A DNA stretch of 17,247 nt from an uncultured Burkholderiaceae bacterium. Its GTDB lineage: Bacteria > Pseudomonadota > Gammaproteobacteria > Burkholderiales > Burkholderiaceae. The translations under genes and the position numbers were made by a program. A model generated the notes under the pieces. It was not told where the DNA came from, did not search any database, and was given only the letters and a program-made list of their open reading frames with translations. The stretch is taken from positions 1-17,247 of the forward strand of contig CALMPB010000393.1 in the NCBI GenBank assembly GCA_937871985.1, given 5' to 3'. Positions within the stretch are counted from its first letter, which is position 1; every line of letters starts with the position of its first letter. This document shows positions 13,839 to 17,247 of the stretch, piece by piece.

Positions 13839-14462
13839 TTACGCCGCGTTGAGTGCTCGGCCCTTGACCAGGGCGGCGGTGATTTCAGCCACGTGGCGGC
13901 CCTGGTAGCGTGCGCCGTCCAGCTCGTTGGCGGAGGGCTGGCGCGAACCGTCGCCATTGGCGATGGTGCTGGCGCCGTAGGGGCTGCCGCCGGTGATTTC
14001 GGTGTTGATGGTTTGGCCCTGGAAGGAATAGGGCAGGCCGACCACCGCCATGCCGTGGTGCAGCAGCACGGTGTGGAACGACAGAATCGTGCTTTCCTGG
14101 CCGCCGTGCTGGGTGGCGGTCGACGTGAATACGCTGCCGACCTTGCCGACCAGCTTGCCGGCCGCCCACAGGCCGCCCGTCTGATCCAGGAAGTTCTTCA
14201 TTTGCGCAGCCATATTGCCGAAGCGGGTCGGTGTGCCGAAGATGATGGCGTCGTAGTCGGCCAGTTCGGCGGGCGTCGCCACCGGCGCGGCCTGGTCGAG
14301 CTTGTAGTGGCCCGCTTTGGCGACGTCTTCGGGCACGAGTTCGGGAACGCGCTTGATCACGACTTCGGTGCCGGCCACCGAGCGGGCGCCTTCCGCCACG
14401 GCATTGGCCATGGTTTCGATGTGGCCGTAAGTGGAGTAATACAAAACGAGGACTTTGGACAT
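13839..14462 (-). CDS. wrbA: NAD(P)H:quinone oxidoreductase, WrbA family
   Basis: A 207-residue flavodoxin-like protein close to the usual WrbA length. The FMN phosphate loop is [12 protein letters not shown] (residues 8-19), the second FMN-contact motif PTRFGNM (78-84), and the third [10 protein letters not shown] (114-123). It ends with the family segment [20 protein letters not shown]. WrbA reduces quinones with two electrons from NAD(P)H, avoiding semiquinone radicals, and acts in the cytoplasm as a tetramer. The start at 14462 follows AGGAAA. It lies 155 bp after pirin on the same strand and is followed by a strong terminator. The pair with pirin and a LysR regulator suggests a quinone or electrophile response. 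Confidence 0.95.
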   Translation of the reverse strand: MSKVLVLYYSTYGHIETMANAVAEGARSVAGTEVVIKRVPELVPEDVAKAGHYKLDQAAPVATPAELADYDAIIFGTPTRFGNMAAQMKNFLDQTGGLWAAGKLVGKVGSVFTSTATQHGGQESTILSFHTVLLHHGMAVVGLPYSFQGQTINTEITGGSPYGASTIANGDGSRQPSANELDGARYQGRHVAEITAALVKGRALNAA

Positions 14463-14552
14463 GGTGTTTCCTATAAATGTAATGTGTGGGCTTGAACAGT
14501 GAAGCAGTTAAGGTCTGTCAAGGTGTATCAAGGAGATCGCGTTGGTGCGGGC

Positions 14553-14606
14553 GCCGGCCGCGGCGTCGCCCAATGCCCTGCAGGGTAGGACAACGCCGCG
14601 GCCGGC
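14553..14606. repeat. GC-rich 14-bp inverted repeat with nested palindrome, pirin-wrbA gap
   Basis: GCCGGCCGCGGCGT (14553-14566) and ACGCCGCGGCCGGC (14593-14606) are exact inverted repeats. The 26-nt loop contains the perfect palindrome CCCTGCAGGG (14576-14585). The first bases lie 11 nt beyond the pirin stop codon on the minus strand. There is no T-run, so it is not a standard intrinsic terminator. It may be a stabilising or attenuating RNA structure, or a protein-binding site. Confidence 0.6.
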
Positions 14607-14617
14607 CGGTTTGCCGG

Positions 14618-15316
14618 TCAAGGCAGGTCGAACAGCAGAATTTCCGCATTGCGGCCGTTGGAGAACGCCAGGGCGGTTTCTTCGCTGATCTTCACGCCGT
14701 CGCCGGCGGACAGCGATTGCCCATTGAGGGTCAGCTCGCCGCGCGCCACGTGCACATAAGCGTTGCGGCCCGCCGCCGGCGTGTAGTCGATGCGTTCGTC
14801 GCCGTCCAGCAGCGCCGCATAGACCGACGCGTCCTGCACGATGGTCAGAGAACCGTCGCGGCCGTCCTGCGACACGATCAGCTTCAGCTTGCCGCGTTTG
14901 TCGGCGTCGTCGAAGAACTTTTCCTGGTAGTTGGGCTTTACGCCGGTGAACTTCGGCACGATCCAGATTTGCAGAAAGTGCACCAGCTCGTCGCGCGAAT
15001 GGTTGAATTCGCTATGGCGCACGCCCGTGCCGGCGCTCATGACCTGCACGTCGCCCGGGCGGATGACCGAGCCCGAGCCCATGGAGTCCTTGTGCGCCAA
15101 AGCGCCTTCCAGCACGTAGCTGATGATTTCCATGTCGCGGTGGCCGTGCGCGCCGAAGCCTTCGGCCGGCTGCACCGTGTCGTCGTTGATGACGCGCAAG
15201 GCGCTCCAGCCCATTTCCTTGGGGTCGAAGTACTCGGCGAATGAAAACGTGTGGTGGCTGTTCAACCAGCCATGCTGGGCATGGCCGCGATCGGCAGCTT
15301 TGCGTAGTGCGAGCAT
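14618..15316 (-). CDS. Pirin family protein (bicupin; possible quercetin 2,3-dioxygenase activity)
   Basis: A 232-residue protein of the YhaK/pirin class. The N-terminal cupin carries GFGAHGHRDMEIISYVLEG (residues 53-71) and GVRHSEFNHS (98-107). His57, His59, His101 and Glu103 match the metal ligands of pirins almost position for position. The second cupin domain is at about 130-232. Some pirins oxidise quercetin in vitro and others are redox-sensing regulators; the cellular role is open. The ATG at 15316 follows GGAG at short distance. It is upstream of wrbA on the same strand and divergent from a LysR gene, whose product is the likely regulator. Confidence 0.92.
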   Translation of the reverse strand: MLALRKAADRGHAQHGWLNSHHTFSFAEYFDPKEMGWSALRVINDDTVQPAEGFGAHGHRDMEIISYVLEGALAHKDSMGSGSVIRPGDVQVMSAGTGVRHSEFNHSRDELVHFLQIWIVPKFTGVKPNYQEKFFDDADKRGKLKLIVSQDGRDGSLTIVQDASVYAALLDGDERIDYTPAAGRNAYVHVARGELTLNGQSLSAGDGVKISEETALAFSNGRNAEILLFDLP

Positions 15317-15356
15317 ATGAATCTCCGGTTGAAGGTAGTTGAATCTCGATGTAGTT

Positions 15357-15385
15357 ATTCTATTTCTTATAAATTAGATAAAAAA
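15357..15385 (-). promoter_or_regulatory. Possible promoter of pirin
   Basis: On the minus strand TAGAAT (plus-strand 15357-15362) fits a -10 box. The -35 position falls in an A/T run (15379-15385) with no good match, as is usual for activator-dependent promoters. A T-N11-A palindrome is centred about 50 bp upstream of the predicted start. The assignment is tentative. Confidence 0.35.
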
Positions 15386-15395
15386 TCGCTATTAT

Positions 15396-15408
15396 TTGAT
15401 TAAATCAA
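15396..15408. promoter_or_regulatory. LysR-type T-N11-A operator
   Basis: TTGATTAAATCAA is a perfect 6-bp inverted repeat around one base and fits the LysR recognition pattern T-N11-A exactly. It lies in the 163-bp AT-rich gap between pirin (start 15316) and the LysR gene (start 15480), 71 bp upstream of the latter. AT-rich sequence makes chance palindromes more likely, but position and form are as expected for a LysR site. Confidence 0.55.
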
Positions 15409-15479
15409 TCTGGTTTTTAGATGTTTTGTTGATTGAGGGCTAAGGATTACGTTTCCCGCCGTTTCTTCCTGGACTTTTT

Positions 15480-16376
15480 ATGCGGATCCCCAAAACCACA
15501 CTGGAGCAATGGCGTGTACTGCAGGCTATCGTGGAATACGGCGGCTACGCCCAGGCGGCCGAGGCGTTGCATCGCAGTCAGTCGTCGGTCAGTTACGCCG
15601 TGGCGCGCCTGCAGGAGCAGGCCGGGGTCGAACTGCTCACTATTGAAGGCCGCAAGGCCCGGCTTACCGAAAACGGCGCGGTGCTGCTGAAGAACGCCAT
15701 CGGCATGCTGGACGACGCGCAGCGTCTGGAGCAATTGGCGCAAAGCCTGGGCCGCGGCCGCGAGGCCGAAGTGCGCCTGGTGGTGGACGTGGCGTTTCCC
15801 ACTGCCTTGCTGCTGGAAGCCCTGGCGCAATTCACGCGCGTGGCCGAGGGTACCCGCATCCAGCTTACCGAGGTGGTGCTGTCGGGCGCCGACGAAGCCC
15901 TGTTCAATCAAAGCGCCGACATCGTCATCGGCACCCATGTTCCCTCCGGCTATTTAAGCAATCTGCTGCTGGACGTGGAGTTCGTAGCGGTGGCGAACCC
16001 CGCGCACCCGCTGCACAGGCTGGATCGGGAGCTGACTTCCGACGACTTGCGCCGCCACATGCAGATCGTGATCCGCGATTCCGGCACGGCGCATCCACGC
16101 GACGTCGGCTGGCTGGGATCCACCCAGCGCTGGACGGTCACCAGCATGGAAACCTCGCTGTCCATGGTGGACGCCGGGCTGGGCTTTGCCTGGCTCCCCA
16201 GGCACTTATTGCAGAAGCGCCTGGAGCAGGGCAGCTTGTGGCCCTTGCCGCTGGAGCAAGGACAAGTGCGCCGGGCTCCGTTATATTTGACATACGCCTG
16301 CCCCGGCCAGGCCGGCCCCGCCACCCGTCAACTCGCGGCTTTGCTCGAAGACGCCGTGAAAGCCGGCGCGATATAG
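15480..16376 (+). CDS. LysR-family transcriptional regulator
   Basis: A 298-residue LysR protein of standard length. The N-terminal HTH is evident in TLEQWRVLQAIVEYGGYAQA and EALHRSQSSVSYAVARLQEQ (residues 7-46), followed by the wing GVELLTIEGRKARLTENG. The remainder is the effector-binding domain, with LPRHLLQKRLEQGSLWPLPL near the end. It is divergent from pirin and probably controls the pirin-wrbA pair through the T-N11-A site at 15396-15408. No strong ribosome site precedes the ATG, but it is the first Met and fits the family's N terminus. The downstream unknown gene follows after 21 bp and may be cotranscribed. Confidence 0.92.
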   Translation: MRIPKTTLEQWRVLQAIVEYGGYAQAAEALHRSQSSVSYAVARLQEQAGVELLTIEGRKARLTENGAVLLKNAIGMLDDAQRLEQLAQSLGRGREAEVRLVVDVAFPTALLLEALAQFTRVAEGTRIQLTEVVLSGADEALFNQSADIVIGTHVPSGYLSNLLLDVEFVAVANPAHPLHRLDRELTSDDLRRHMQIVIRDSGTAHPRDVGWLGSTQRWTVTSMETSLSMVDAGLGFAWLPRHLLQKRLEQGSLWPLPLEQGQVRRAPLYLTYACPGQAGPATRQLAALLEDAVKAGAI

Positions 16377-16397
16377 CTTGTTTGTCTTTGGATAGCC

Positions 16398-16826
16398 ATG
16401 ACCAGAACAAAATCCGACTTCGAAGTCACCACGGGTGTTCGCAACGCCAGCCGTAGCTCGAACTCGCTTGTCTGGATCTTCGATGCGTTCGAGCACGACC
16501 CCAGCTACATCCGCACGCGGATGTTCGGGTGCGATGCCGCTTACCTCGACGGCCTGCTGTGCCTGGTTGCGGCGGACCGCGGCGAGCCCTGGAGCGGTCT
16601 GCTGGTGTGCACATCGCGCGAGCGCCATGCCGCGCTTGTCGATGAAATGCCCGCCTTGCAGCCGCACCCGGTTCTGGGAAAGTGGCTGTACGTGCCGCAA
16701 GACGATCCGGACTTCGAAGAGCTTGCCGAAACGCTGACGGCGCTCGTGCTGGCTCGCGATCCGCGCATAGGTGTGGAACCCAAGCCGCGTAAAAGCCGCG
16801 GTAAATCGGCGCGGAGCAAAGCCTAA
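16398..16826 (+). CDS. Hypothetical protein, 142 residues
   Basis: I do not recognise this protein with confidence. It is soluble, with no signal peptide or membrane segment. The central part (RTRMFGCDAAYLDGLLCLVA, then LLVCTSRERHAALVDEM) faintly recalls small TfoX-N/YjbR-like alpha/beta proteins, whose N-terminal RMFGG-x-x-LYVDG pattern is similar. This is a suggestion only. The last 20 residues are Lys/Arg/Ser-rich (KPRKSRGKSARSKA), a basic tail that could contact nucleic acid. It begins 21 bp after the LysR gene and is probably read from the same transcript. Its stop lies 49 bp from the end of the convergent VOC gene. Codon use looks like that of its neighbours, so it is likely real. Confidence 0.7.
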   Translation: MTRTKSDFEVTTGVRNASRSSNSLVWIFDAFEHDPSYIRTRMFGCDAAYLDGLLCLVAADRGEPWSGLLVCTSRERHAALVDEMPALQPHPVLGKWLYVPQDDPDFEELAETLTALVLARDPRIGVEPKPRKSRGKSARSKA

Positions 16827-16875
16827 ATGGCTGCCCCCAGCCCTTCCTTCATACCGAAATAATGCGGCGGCATCC

Positions 16876-17226
16876 TTATCGATGCGCAAGGATATTGATC
16901 AGGCGGCCGAAGGGGTCGCGAACATAAAACCGGCGCACTCCCCACGGTTCGTCGACGGGGCCGTATTCAATTGGAATCCCGGCCGTCTTCATGCGCTCCA
17001 GCGCGTCGTCCAGGTCATCGACCTCCACCGAAAGATCAGGCACCGGCGTACCCGAGCCTCCTTCCGAGGCGAAGCTGATCTGAGTGGCTGTCTGCGTATT
17101 TGAGCCGAAGGTCTGGATCCATTGGAGGTCCATCAGCAACTCCAGGCCAAGCACATCTTGGTAGAAGGCCTTGGCCAGCCTGACATCCTGGGTTTCGATA
17201 TTGGGAACCAAGCGTTTAATTTTCAT
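16876..17226 (-). CDS. VOC-superfamily (glyoxalase/bleomycin-resistance-like) protein
   Basis: A 116-residue single-domain protein of the vicinal oxygen chelate fold. Recognisable parts are LAKAFYQDVLGLEL (residues 18-30), VPDLSVEVDDLDDALERM (62-79) and the end RRFYVRDPFGRLINIL (98-113), the usual betaalphabetabetabeta pattern in two halves. The residues that usually bind metal are not evident: no His near the start of strand 1, and Asn in place of the C-terminal Glu. It could therefore be a binding-type member, or an enzyme with a changed metal site. The ATG at 17226 is close to the window end; no strong ribosome site is seen in the 21 bases available. It converges on the hypothetical gene. 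Confidence 0.88.
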   Translation of the reverse strand: MKIKRLVPNIETQDVRLAKAFYQDVLGLELLMDLQWIQTFGSNTQTATQISFASEGGSGTPVPDLSVEVDDLDDALERMKTAGIPIEYGPVDEPWGVRRFYVRDPFGRLINILAHR

Positions 17227-17247
17227 GTGAGAACCGTTCGAGCATTT

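Noticed and set aside
15318..15347. Direct repeat TGAATCTC (15318 and 15340) in the pirin leader
   Set aside because: Two 8-bp copies 22 bp apart near a ribosome site are not enough to claim a regulatory element.
1..17247. CRISPR arrays, tRNA or rRNA genes, insertion sequences, integrases, toxin-antitoxin or phage-defence genes
   Set aside because: Looked for and not seen: no regularly spaced repeats, no transposase- or integrase-like protein, and no defence-system motifs in any credible gene.

Overview
The window is GC-rich, densely coded bacterial DNA. Its gene content (multifunctional CCA protein, MidA-type methyltransferase, pirin/WrbA pair, many Liv-type transporters and aromatic oxygenases) and codon use suggest a betaproteobacterium, probably of the Alcaligenaceae (Bordetella/Achromobacter/Pusillimonas type). 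The genus is inference; no rRNA or tRNA gene is present to fix it.

Layout. (1) Bases 1-272 are the 3' end of cca. (2) Bases 308-11031 form a block for uptake and oxidation of an unknown, probably aromatic, acid. An IclR regulator (-) is divergent from a two-gene operon (+) of a VanA-like Rieske oxygenase and a Sec-exported Liv-type binding protein. Converging on it is a six-gene operon (-): class A flavin monooxygenase (MhpA-like), Tat-type binding protein, LivG, LivF, LivH and LivM. A TetR regulator is divergent from the monooxygenase. (3) Bases 11036-13637 are a housekeeping-like operon (-): small membrane protein, MidA-family methyltransferase, EamA/DMT exporter. (4) Bases 13839-16826 are a redox module: pirin and wrbA (-), divergent from a LysR regulator (+) followed by an unknown gene. 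(5) Bases 16876-17226 are a VOC-family protein (-).

How it may work. Two binding proteins, one made with the Rieske oxygenase and one with the flavin monooxygenase, may feed a single LivHMGF permease. The two oxygenases would then act on the imported compounds. No ring-cleavage enzyme and no reductase for the Rieske protein are encoded here, so the pathway must be completed elsewhere. IclR and TetR regulators sit at the two ends of the block, each divergent from an operon.

The clearest non-coding signals are: a consensus promoter before the Rieske gene; two equally spaced copies of a TGAC(A/G)-N4-TGTCA palindrome on the monooxygenase promoter; an 11-bp perfect hairpin between the binding protein and livG; a strong intrinsic terminator after wrbA; a T-N11-A palindrome between pirin and lysR; and a 14-bp GC-rich inverted repeat between pirin and wrbA. 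No CRISPR array, insertion sequence, integrase or RNA gene was seen. Nothing here is clearly an undescribed system; the most unusual part is the dual-binding-protein, dual-oxygenase block.
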